Assembly (NCBI GenBank): GCA_009922595.1
Contig: RFVC01000005.1
Coordinates: 1 to 64,000 of the forward strand
Length of the DNA stretch: 64,000 nucleotides
DNA from: Gammaproteobacteria bacterium
GTDB taxonomy: Bacteria; Pseudomonadota; Gammaproteobacteria; Pseudomonadales; Pseudohongiellaceae
Direction: 5' to 3'
Shown here: piece by piece, positions 46,517 through 53,919 of the stretch
How the letters are laid out: every line of letters begins with the position of its first letter
Position numbering within the stretch: the first letter of the stretch is position 1
Translations under genes and position numbers: made by a program
Notes under the pieces: generated by a model
What the model was told of the DNA's origin: nothing
The model's database searches: none
Seen by the model: only the letters and a program-made list of their open reading frames with translations

Positions 46517-48892
46517 ATGCCCAAGCAAAATATAATCAATGACCCCCATGCGTCCCGGGAGGCTTCACGCTATGCCAACCCCATCCCCAGCCGCGAATAC
46601 ATTCTTGAACACCTGGAGCAGCGGGGCGAGCCTGCCCAGTTCAACGTACTTTGCAGGGAACTAGCTCTGCCTAACAAGACAGCCTGCGAGGCACTAGGCA
46701 AACGGCTGAATGCCATGTGCCGCGATGGCCAGCTGATCTGCAACCGCTCCGGCAGCTATGGCCTGGTCAAGAAAATGGACCTGATCAAGGGCCATGTGAT
46801 TGGTAACAAGGACGGCTTCGGTTTTCTCGTACCCGAGGAAGGCGGCACCGATCTTTACCTAAGTCCGCGCCAGATGCAGAAAGCCTTCGATGGAGACGTC
46901 GTGCTGGCACGCGTTGCCAGTGTTGACCAGCGTGGTCGCCGTGAAGGCAAAATCGTTGAAGTCCTCGAGCGCAAAAACACCACTATTGTCGGCCGCTACT
47001 ATAAAGAGGCCGGCGCCGGCGTTGTGGTTCCCTACAACAAGCGCATCACACAGGAAATCCTGGTTGCCAAGAAGCACCGCAAGGATGCCAAAGACGGTGA
47101 CTTTGTCATGGTAGAAATTACCCGTTTCCCCCAGGGGCACCGCAAGGCTACAGGGGAAATTATTGAGGTGCTTGGCGATGTCTCAGCTCCCGGGATGGAA
47201 ATCGAGGTGGCGCTGCGCGTTCACAATATTCCCCACGAATGGCCTGAAGGCATCGATAGTGAGCTGACCGCCTATCCCAACAAGCCAACCTCCGAAGAAA
47301 TTCGGCAACGGGCGGATTACAGGGAACTGCCTTTTGTCACAATCGATGGCGAAGACGCCAAAGATTTTGATGACGCTGTGTACTGTGAAAAGCTCGGCGG
47401 CGGCTGGCGCCTCTTTGTCGCCATTGCTGATGTCAGCCACTACGTGCAGGTTAATTCACTGCTCGACAATGAAGCGCGCAATCGCGGAACATCCGTCTAC
47501 TTTCCAGGCCATGTTGTGCCCATGCTGCCGGAAAAATTGTCCAACGGCCTTTGCTCATTGCGTCCCGAGGAAGACCGGCTGGTCATGGTCTGCGCGATGG
47601 ATATTAACGCTGCAGGTGAAATCACCGGATATAGATTTTCAGAAGGCGTTATTTTTTCCCATGCCCGGCTCACCTACACCGAGGTAGCCGCCATGGTACA
47701 AACACCCGACAACGAAACTGAAGAAAAACTGCAACAGCATCTGAAGGAAAAATACAGCCAGCTCACTGGTGACCTCGACACTCTATACAGTCTCTATAAG
47801 ACATTACACCAGCGTCGAAAAAGCCGCGGCGCCCTGGATTTCGAGACCGTGGAAACCCGGATAGTGTTTACAGAGGACCGTAAGCTCGCCGAGGTCCTAG
47901 AGGTCCAGCGCAACGACGCGCACCGTCTTATCGAGGAGTGCATGCTGTGCGCCAATGTCTGCGCCGCCGAACTGCTGCTTGAACTGGAACTGCCGGCCCT
48001 GTTTAGAGTTCACGCGGGTCCCAACGAAGAGAAGGTGGATAACCTTTATGATTTCCTGCGCAGCATTGGCATAGGGCTGGCCAGGAAAGACAACCCTACT
48101 ACCAGTGACTACCAGCTCATACTGCAGCGGCTCGCTGACCGGCCTGACCGCATGCTTTTACAGACCATGGTGATTCGCTCACTTATGCAAGCCGTTTACG
48201 CGCCGGACAATATTGGCCACTTCGGACTGGGGTTTGAAGCCTATACGCATTTCACGTCACCCATCCGCCGCTATCCTGATCTGCTGGTACACCGCGGGAT
48301 TCGCCATCTGATCCGCAGCAAGAAGAATCCGCACCTGCACAAAGTCAAGGGCGTTGAAGCTCTCGCCGCCAACCGGATTTATCCGTACAAGCCAGGTGAG
48401 CTGGATGAACTGGGGCAACACCTGTCCAGCTGCGAACGCCGCGCTGACGCTGCCAGTTATGATGTTACCGACTGGCTCAAGTGCGAGTACATCCAGCAGC
48501 ACATCGGCGACAGTTTTGACGGCACGGTAGTCTCGGTGACCAACTTCGGCCTGTTTGTGGAACTCGACGACATTCATATACAGGGACTTGTCCATGTCAC
48601 CGCCCTGCGCAACGACTACTACCACTTTGATGACGTTGGCCACAGCCTCACAGGCGAGCGCACGGGATCCAGCTTTCACCTGGGCGACCGGGTGCACGTC
48701 CAGGTCTCCCAAGTGGATATGGAAGACCATCGTATCGACTTGCAGCTGCTGGAAATGATCGAAAAGAATCGCGCCGCCGCACCAATTGCTCAGCGCAAGC
48801 GCACTGTGAGGATAAAAAAAGCCTCCGGCGAAAAAAAGAGGCAGGAGAAAAAGCCTACTGATGGTAGAAACAAGAGGCGGCGCAGGAAATGA
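46517..48892 (+). CDS. rnr: Ribonuclease R
   Basis: Processive 3'-5' exoribonuclease that degrades structured RNA. Domains in order: N-terminal helix-turn-helix (about 20-85), two cold-shock domains (about 90-250), the RNB catalytic domain (VTIDGEDAKDFDDAV near 275-289 with the metal Asp residues; HFTSPIRRYPDLLVHR near 577), an S1 domain (about 660-745) and a basic Lys/Arg-rich tail. Length 791 is normal. Its stop overlaps the rlmB start (ATGA), a conserved gammaproteobacterial pair. Confidence 0.96.
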   Translation: MPKQNIINDPHASREASRYANPIPSREYILEHLEQRGEPAQFNVLCRELALPNKTACEALGKRLNAMCRDGQLICNRSGSYGLVKKMDLIKGHVIGNKDGFGFLVPEEGGTDLYLSPRQMQKAFDGDVVLARVASVDQRGRREGKIVEVLERKNTTIVGRYYKEAGAGVVVPYNKRITQEILVAKKHRKDAKDGDFVMVEITRFPQGHRKATGEIIEVLGDVSAPGMEIEVALRVHNIPHEWPEGIDSELTAYPNKPTSEEIRQRADYRELPFVTIDGEDAKDFDDAVYCEKLGGGWRLFVAIADVSHYVQVNSLLDNEARNRGTSVYFPGHVVPMLPEKLSNGLCSLRPEEDRLVMVCAMDINAAGEITGYRFSEGVIFSHARLTYTEVAAMVQTPDNETEEKLQQHLKEKYSQLTGDLDTLYSLYKTLHQRRKSRGALDFETVETRIVFTEDRKLAEVLEVQRNDAHRLIEECMLCANVCAAELLLELELPALFRVHAGPNEEKVDNLYDFLRSIGIGLARKDNPTTSDYQLILQRLADRPDRMLLQTMVIRSLMQAVYAPDNIGHFGLGFEAYTHFTSPIRRYPDLLVHRGIRHLIRSKKNPHLHKVKGVEALAANRIYPYKPGELDELGQHLSSCERRADAASYDVTDWLKCEYIQQHIGDSFDGTVVSVTNFGLFVELDDIHIQGLVHVTALRNDYYHFDDVGHSLTGERTGSSFHLGDRVHVQVSQVDMEDHRIDLQLLEMIEKNRAAAPIAQRKRTVRIKKASGEKKRQEKKPTDGRNKRRRRK

Positions 48893-49641
48893 AGAAGAAG
48901 CACGAAATCATTTTTGGCATTCATGCTGTGGCCAGCCTGCTGGACCATAATGCATCTTCAGTCATGCAGTTATTTGTCCAGGCGGATCGCATGGAAAGGA
49001 ATGACAGGCGTCTGCAAGGCATCCTAGACAAGGCTACTAAAGTCGGCATCCCCATCCAGGAGTGCAGCCGGGCAGAGCTGGATGAAAAATGCCCGCAGGT
49101 GCACCAGGGCATTCTGGCCAACAGCGAAGCCGTGATGCTGGAAAGAAGTCAAAAGGAGCTCACCCCATTCCTGGACTCACTGGATAAACCGCCTTTTCTA
49201 CTGATTTTCGATGGCGTCACCGACCCACACAACCTGGGCGCGTGCCTGCGCTCCGCCGAGGCCGCGGGGGTGTCCGCGGTTATCGTACCAAAGGACAAGT
49301 CAGTGGCCCTCACCCCCACCGTGCGCAAGGTGGCCTGCGGCGCGGCAGAAATCGTGCCGTTTTTCATCGTTACCAACCTTTCCCGAACATTGCAGGTGCT
49401 ACAGCAGCGCGGTATCTGGCTTTTCGGCGCCGCCGGAGAAGCCGAGCAGTCCCTCTTTGATGCTGACCTCACAGGCCCAGTGGGCATAGTGCTAGGCTCC
49501 GAAGGCAAGGGGCTGCGCCGGCTGACCCGCGAAAATTGCGACTCCCTCGTAGCCATCCCCATGGCCGGCGAAGTTTCCAGCCTTAATGTCTCCGTTTCCA
49601 CCGGTATCTGCCTCTTCGAAGCCGTGCGTCAGCGCAAATAA
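48889..49641 (+). CDS. rlmB: 23S rRNA (guanosine-2'-O)-methyltransferase
   Basis: SPOUT-family methyltransferase that 2'-O-methylates G2251 of 23S rRNA. The L30e-like N-terminal domain (EIIFGIHAVASLLDHNA) is followed by SPOUT motifs 1-3: LLIFDGVTDPHNLGACLRSAEAAG, GIVLGSEGKGLRRLTRENCD and IPMAGEVSSLNVSVSTGICLFE (quoted in parts). Length 250 is normal. It overlaps rnr by four bases and precedes the ribosomal-protein operon by 290 bp. Confidence 0.95.
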   Translation: MKKKHEIIFGIHAVASLLDHNASSVMQLFVQADRMERNDRRLQGILDKATKVGIPIQECSRAELDEKCPQVHQGILANSEAVMLERSQKELTPFLDSLDKPPFLLIFDGVTDPHNLGACLRSAEAAGVSAVIVPKDKSVALTPTVRKVACGAAEIVPFFIVTNLSRTLQVLQQRGIWLFGAAGEAEQSLFDADLTGPVGIVLGSEGKGLRRLTRENCDSLVAIPMAGEVSSLNVSVSTGICLFEAVRQRK

Positions 49642-49674
49642 CCCCTATATCACTGCCTGGACAGAGTTACAAAT

Positions 49675-49779
49675 GACGTTGGCGACTTAGCAAACGATGG
49701 CAAGACAAGGCGAAAGCTTTTTTCAGTGTAGCCTAGTAAAAGAAATTCACGACTAATCGTAAATAATGCTCTCAACGTC
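49675..49779. repeat. Imperfect palindromic intergenic element (MITE-like)
   Basis: GACGTTG (49675-49681) and CAACGTC (49773-49779) are exact inverses, with further imperfect matches extending outward and inward. The interior carries GCAAGACAAGGCGAAAGC and CAGTGTAGC. Such short non-coding palindromic units are often dispersed repeats in gammaproteobacteria. Only one copy is in this window, so this is inference. Confidence 0.35.
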
Positions 49780-49810
49780 GTATTGTCGAGTGCTACCGCC
49801 GCAGGAAACC

Positions 49811-49839
49811 TTGCATTCGGGAGGCAATATCACTAGAAT
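49811..49839 (+). promoter_or_regulatory. Promoter of the rpsF operon
   Basis: TTGCAT (49811-49816), a 17-base spacer, TAGAAT (49834-49839), then a GC-only discriminator GCGCGCC. The leader is about 85 bases. Near its end GCTTGG and CCGAAGG could form a stem with an unpaired base in CCG, a position where the S6:S18 autoregulatory RNA motif is known in other bacteria; this last point is weak. Confidence 0.6.
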
Positions 49840-49931
49840 GCGCGCCTCTTACAACTCCTTGCTTCACCTAAGTCTCTAGGGATAAACAGTTTTTTGTGCT
49901 TGGGGAGGCTACCAAACCGAAGGGAGAGCGC

Positions 49932-50465
49932 ATGCGCCACTACGAAATAGTATTCATGGTGCATCCTGACCAGTCCGACCAGGTTGGCGGGATGACCGAA
50001 CGTTACTCAAAACTTGTCACCGATGCCGGTGGCACAGTCCATCGTCTGGAAGACTGGGGACGCCGCCAGCTGGCTTACCCGATCAATAAAATCCACAAGG
50101 CCCACTACATACTCATGAACGTTGAGTGTGATCAGAGGGTGCTTGACGAGATTACTACCCTGTTTCGCTACAACGATGCTGTTCTGCGCAACCTTGTTAT
50201 CAAACGCAAGGAACCTATTACTCAAATGAGCGACATCATGAAAGCGGAAAACGAAAGCCGCGAACGCAAGGCAAGGGCCAGTGCCCGTATGCAGGATGAA
50301 GATTCCGATTACGGCAACGCCGATGATTCAGGCGATGACAACGAAGACACCAGCGGCGAAGAAGAAGTTGCCAGCGGCGAAGAAGAAGCTGCTAGCGCCG
50401 AGGAAGCAGCAGTAGCTGAAGCTGCAGACACCGAAGGCGATGACGAAGCTGAAATAGCTTCCTGA
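49932..50465 (+). CDS. rpsF: Ribosomal protein S6 with long acidic tail
   Basis: Small-subunit protein that binds S18. [31 protein letters not shown] and [10 protein letters not shown] are S6 motifs, and ATG 49932 follows AGGGAGA. The S6 fold ends near residue 108; a basic helix (109-120) and then a tail (122-177) with 25 Asp/Glu and no Lys/Arg follow. The total, 177 residues, compares with about 130-135 in E. coli, where RimK adds only a few Glu residues. The tail contains near-repeats [15 protein letters not shown]. It heads rpsF-rpsR-DUF2232-rplI. Confidence 0.95.
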   Translation: MRHYEIVFMVHPDQSDQVGGMTERYSKLVTDAGGTVHRLEDWGRRQLAYPINKIHKAHYILMNVECDQRVLDEITTLFRYNDAVLRNLVIKRKEPITQMSDIMKAENESRERKARASARMQDEDSDYGNADDSGDDNEDTSGEEEVASGEEEAASAEEAAVAEAADTEGDDEAEIAS

Positions 50466-50488
50466 ACCGATTTTACTGGAGAACACTC

Positions 50489-50719
50489 ATGGCAAGATTT
50501 TTCAGACGCCGTAAATTCTGCAGGTTCACAGCAGAAGGCGTTACAGAAATAGATTACAAAGATCTGGATACCCTGAAAGCGAACATTTCGGAAACTGGCA
50601 AGATCGTACCGAGCCGTGTTACCGGTACCAAGGCCCGTTACCAGCGCCAGCTTGCTACTGCTATCAAGCGCGCCCGATACCTGGCTCTTATTCCGTACAC
50701 AGATTCGCACGAAGTGTAA
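50489..50719 (+). CDS. rpsR: Ribosomal protein S18
   Basis: 76 residues, the normal size. [13 protein letters not shown] at the start, [16 protein letters not shown] (with a conserved Arg-rich turn) and [17 protein letters not shown] at the end are diagnostic. It binds next to S6 on the 30S platform. Ribosome-binding sequence CTGGAG precedes the ATG. Lies 23 bp after rpsF. Confidence 0.97.
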   Translation: MARFFRRRKFCRFTAEGVTEIDYKDLDTLKANISETGKIVPSRVTGTKARYQRQLATAIKRARYLALIPYTDSHEV

Positions 50720-50748
50720 ACGGGGTTAATACCCCGGGGAAAGCAGAC

Positions 50749-51591
50749 ATGCGCGGTATGGCTGAATACGTCATGCTTGGCCGCCGACAGGCAATTATAT
50801 TTGTCTTACTGTGTGGCTTCTTTCCCTTCGTGTATTTTTTAAGTGCAGCCGTTGTCGCCTTAGTGACGCTTAGAAAAGGCCGCAACGAAGGATTATTGAT
50901 CCTGCTATGGTCAATGCTCCCGGCAGGAACATTACTGGCATTGGGAGATGTTTCTCTCATGTTCCTGGTAACGGGATCATTTGCCCTGGCCATGGCGTTG
51001 AAAAAAACCATGTCGTGGCCTTTGGTTATACTGCTTGCAACGGCCATAGGCCTTTTAGCGCAGTGGAGCCTTGTGTTCCAAACCAGCTACCAGGCGCAGA
51101 TGACAGCAGTGGTCAACGAGAGCTTGCAGGCTCAAATTGACCAGGGTGGACAGACTGCCTATACGGCAGACCAGTTTGTCAATTTACTGTTCACCTTTTA
51201 CGGCACTTACCACGCCATGCTGATCATCCTTTGCCTGATGATCGGGCGCTGGTGGCAGGCCGCGCTGTATAACCCGGGCGGGTTCAGGCAGGAATTTCAT
51301 TCCCTGCGCTTTGGCCCGAAGGCAATGGTGGTACTGCTGGGACTGATCCTTGCAGGATTACTGGACATTACGCCACTGGACAACTGGATGCCACTGTTTT
51401 GTGTGCCTCCATTACTGGGCGGCCTGGCGGTTGCCCACTATACAGTGGCAAAGAAGAATTTGGGCTCACACTGGCTGGTACTGACGTATCTCACCGTGCT
51501 GATGATGGCCCCAGCAGTCATACTGCTTGGCATGACTGACAGTTTGATGGATTTACGCCGCCGACTGGATCAAAGGGATCCACCGGCATAA
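50749..51591 (+). CDS. DUF2232 (YybS-like) membrane protein
   Basis: 280 residues with about eight hydrophobic helices and a central soluble loop (about 125-140). The pattern and its position between rpsR and rplI match the DUF2232 membrane proteins found there in many gammaproteobacteria. Function unknown. No charged catalytic motif was seen. An alternative start is the Met at residue 4. Confidence 0.8.
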   Translation: MRGMAEYVMLGRRQAIIFVLLCGFFPFVYFLSAAVVALVTLRKGRNEGLLILLWSMLPAGTLLALGDVSLMFLVTGSFALAMALKKTMSWPLVILLATAIGLLAQWSLVFQTSYQAQMTAVVNESLQAQIDQGGQTAYTADQFVNLLFTFYGTYHAMLIILCLMIGRWWQAALYNPGGFRQEFHSLRFGPKAMVVLLGLILAGLLDITPLDNWMPLFCVPPLLGGLAVAHYTVAKKNLGSHWLVLTYLTVLMMAPAVILLGMTDSLMDLRRRLDQRDPPA

Positions 51592-51654
51592 TAAAGATTT
51601 AACAGAAACAGTTAAGACATAACCTCAAAGCGAAGGTTATAACGAGGTAGCAAG

Positions 51655-52188
51655 ATGGACGTAATATTACTGGAAAAGTTGGGCAAGATCGGTGACGTGG
51701 GTGACCAGGTTTCCGTTAAAGCTGGCTATGCCCGCAACTATTTGTTTCCTTATTCGAAAGCGATTCCCGCTTCCAAGGAAAACATTGCGGAATTTGAATC
51801 GCGCAAGGAAGAGCTGCTGAAAGCGGCAGCCGAGAAGCTGCAGGGGGAAGAAAAGCGCGCAGCACAGATTGACGGCCTCTCCGTCACAATCGAAGTGAAT
51901 GCCAGCGATGAAGGCAAACTGTACGGCTCTATTGGTACCCGCGAAATCGCTGATGCAGCTTCACAAGCCGGTCACGAAATTGACAAGAGCGAAGTGGAAC
52001 TGCCGGAAGGCGCGCTGCAGGAAACAGGTGAGTACGACATCACCATCACCCTGAGCCCTGAAGTCAGCGCTGAAATAAAGGTTGTCCTATTAGCTACAGG
52101 TTCTGCGCCGGATGCTGTCGAGGAAATGATTGAGCCTGAAGAAACGGAAGCCTCAGCCGAAGAAGCGGCTGCGGACGACTCTGATTAA
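51655..52188 (+). CDS. rplI: Ribosomal protein L9 with acidic tail
   Basis: 177 residues. The N-domain (MDVILLEKLGKIGDVGDQV, GYARNYLFPYSKA), the long connecting helix (about 40-75) and the C-domain are all present. The usual length is about 149; here a C-terminal tail of about 28 residues is Glu/Asp/Ala-rich (EEMIEPEETEASAEEAAADD). The S6 gene of the same operon has a similar tail. A rho-independent terminator follows 60 bp downstream. Confidence 0.96.
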   Translation: MDVILLEKLGKIGDVGDQVSVKAGYARNYLFPYSKAIPASKENIAEFESRKEELLKAAAEKLQGEEKRAAQIDGLSVTIEVNASDEGKLYGSIGTREIADAASQAGHEIDKSEVELPEGALQETGEYDITITLSPEVSAEIKVVLLATGSAPDAVEEMIEPEETEASAEEAAADDSD

Positions 52189-52248
52189 CCACAGGCCGAG
52201 TAAAAAACCAGAAGTTATCGAGCTGGCATATCCCGGCTTGATTAGAGG

Positions 52249-52277
52249 CCCGGGTCCAAAAGATCCGGGTTTTTTTT
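52249..52277 (+). terminator. Rho-independent terminator of the rpsF-rplI operon
   Basis: CCCGGGTC (52249-52256), loop CAAAA, GATCCGGG (52262-52269; one G-T pair), then eight T residues. A classical terminator. Confidence 0.93.
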
Positions 52278-52283
52278 GCCTCA

Positions 52284-52428
52284 GCAAGAGGCAAGAGACA
52301 AACAGTAATGTTATTTCAAATTTATCTATTAAACTTTAAATAACTATAAGGATATTCTCTATAATCCCTAGCTAGTACTTTCTGGTAAACGGGTCACTTC
52401 TTAAATCTTGTCCTTTGTGCCTTGTCTC
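52284..52428. repeat. Inverted-arm degenerate repeat 5 (CAAGAGGCAAGAGACAA type)
   Basis: The left arm (52284-52302) has CAAGAGGCAAGAGACAAA units. The right arm (52407-52428), CTTGTCCTTTGTGCCTTGTC plus TC, is made of the inverse units. GAGACAA and TTGTCTC are exact inverses. It lies between rplI's terminator and the convergent regulator gene. The middle (about 52303-52400) is AT-rich with no gene. Confidence 0.55.
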
Positions 52429-52433
52429 AGGTT

Positions 52434-53678
52434 TTACTGGTTGATCAGGCGTGTTTCCCAGATTACACGGGTATCGAGGGGCCGGGAATAGAGCAGCTCA
52501 CCACCAAAGTTGGTATGGTCAAAACCCTGCACTTCGTAGAGGGCTTCAAAGCTCAAACCCTGCCCGCCCAGGTTATCCTGCAGCGTAGCCAGGGAGTTCA
52601 GTGAAGTCAGCTCTCGAGATATATTGATCAGCCCCTCATCCCGCATACCCGCCACCAGGAGAAAATGGTTGCCGTTAGGTGCCGGGAAAGTCGATACCAT
52701 GCCGTAATCTTGGAAGCTCTGAGCGCCGGAAAGTCCGGACGAGCCGATGTAGTAACGGTTGGTTTCCAGGTCCACCAGCTCATCGTAGGTGGCACCGATG
52801 GAGAGCCCCGAGTCGGCAAACATGAGATCAAGCAAGGGTTCGATACCACTCAGGTAGCCCAGGTAAACTAGGTGGTTGTCAGCCAGGTCGGCCGTTTCCA
52901 GTTCAGACATCATCTTGACGCTAACCATCGAAGCCTTGGACGCCAGGACCGGTATTACCCTGAGCATGGCATTTGCCACGCTGGTTGGCAGGTAGGAAAG
53001 ATCAAGGTCTAGGAATCTGTCTGGCCCTGTATCACCCGCAGGCAGATCCTCCGGGGAATTAATATTGAACTCGCGCACCATGCGCGTGACATTGCCGGCC
53101 TCATCCACCTCGCCAAAAATGTAGTAATCGCCGACGACAATCAGTATCGGCAGTTCATCATCCAGCAGTGACTGCCAGGGCTGGAGAGAGGCCACCGGGG
53201 CAAGCACTGGAGAGGAGCTGTCCGCCGGCTCATCCCTGACCAGCAGATTCAGCAACAGCAAAACCGACGCCAGGGCGGCAAGCCACGGCGTCCAGGAATT
53301 CCTTGTCAGGGGCTGGCCGCTGATACTGACATCTTCTTTGCCCGATTCCTCGTTGAGACTGAAGGTCACGATGTACTGCCCCTTGGGAATGGTCAGGCGA
53401 AATTTTTCCTGTTTCCCATACAGGGCGTAGTACTGATTGATCTTGTTGCGTAGGTGAAAAATATGGACGCGAACGATGGAGTCCTTGGCCACGTCGAAAT
53501 CAGCATCACGCCCCAGCACGTCCACGGCGATGGCCGCCTCCTTGGGAGTTTTACCTGCCTGTGAGCACTCGGCCAGATAACGCAGAATGGCGCCATAGGT
53601 CTTGGATCGGCCCAGCACACCACTGTTAATGATGCGTTCAAACAGGGCTTCCAACTCTTCTTTCTGGATATGGGTCAT
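52434..53678 (-). CDS. Membrane-anchored winged-helix transcriptional regulator (CadC/ToxR-like topology)
   Basis: 414 residues. The N-terminal winged-helix domain (about 1-108) includes DFDVAKDSIVRVHIFHLRNKI (in part) and RLTIPKGQYIVTF, the recognition helix and wing of a Trans_reg_C-like fold. A single membrane helix follows at about 130-147 (WTPWLAALASVLLLLNLLV). The remaining 265 residues would be periplasmic and match no family I recognise (ILIVVGDYYIFGEV, YDELVDLETNRYYIG, GNHFLLVAGMRD). This is the layout of one-component sensors such as CadC and ToxR. It diverges from a TonB receptor gene across 241 bp holding a strong palindrome and direct repeats. The receptor is the likely target; the ligand is unknown. 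Confidence 0.75.
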   Translation of the reverse strand: MTHIQKEELEALFERIINSGVLGRSKTYGAILRYLAECSQAGKTPKEAAIAVDVLGRDADFDVAKDSIVRVHIFHLRNKINQYYALYGKQEKFRLTIPKGQYIVTFSLNEESGKEDVSISGQPLTRNSWTPWLAALASVLLLLNLLVRDEPADSSSPVLAPVASLQPWQSLLDDELPILIVVGDYYIFGEVDEAGNVTRMVREFNINSPEDLPAGDTGPDRFLDLDLSYLPTSVANAMLRVIPVLASKASMVSVKMMSELETADLADNHLVYLGYLSGIEPLLDLMFADSGLSIGATYDELVDLETNRYYIGSSGLSGAQSFQDYGMVSTFPAPNGNHFLLVAGMRDEGLINISRELTSLNSLATLQDNLGGQGLSFEALYEVQGFDHTNFGGELLYSRPLDTRVIWETRLINQ

Positions 53679-53790
53679 TTTACTGTTGATTCATGAGTGA
53701 GACAGGCATTTTGCTCAGTTTTGGGGCAAATTCAAGCGATTTTTTAACGCGAAAAGGCCCTTAAATCGAAAAATTAACAATTTCTTTAAC

Positions 53791-53824
53791 GTTTTATAAA
53801 CAGTTATAAAACAGTTGATTAGTT
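53791..53824. promoter_or_regulatory. Putative operator between regulator and TonB receptor
   Basis: GTTTTATAA (53791-53799), loop ACAG, TTATAAAAC (53804-53812) is a perfect 9-bp inverted repeat. Overlapping it, ACAGTT occurs at 53800-53805 and 53811-53816, an 11-bp spacing, with a third AGTT at 53821. Direct repeats at about one helical turn fit the OmpR/ToxR style of winged-helix binding. It lies about 113 bp from the regulator's start and 96 bp from the receptor's. Confidence 0.5.
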
Positions 53825-53919
53825 AATTTTCAGGGAATTTACGCTTACTATTGGTTCCATAATTTTCCTCCCCTGCCTGGGGGACGTTAGTTTTTATAAA
53901 ATAGGCGATCCAAGGGCTT

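Noticed and set aside
49896-49931. Upstream start for S6 giving 12 extra residues
   Set aside because: S6 proteins begin MRHYE, and a strong AGGGAGA site lies before the ATG at 49932.
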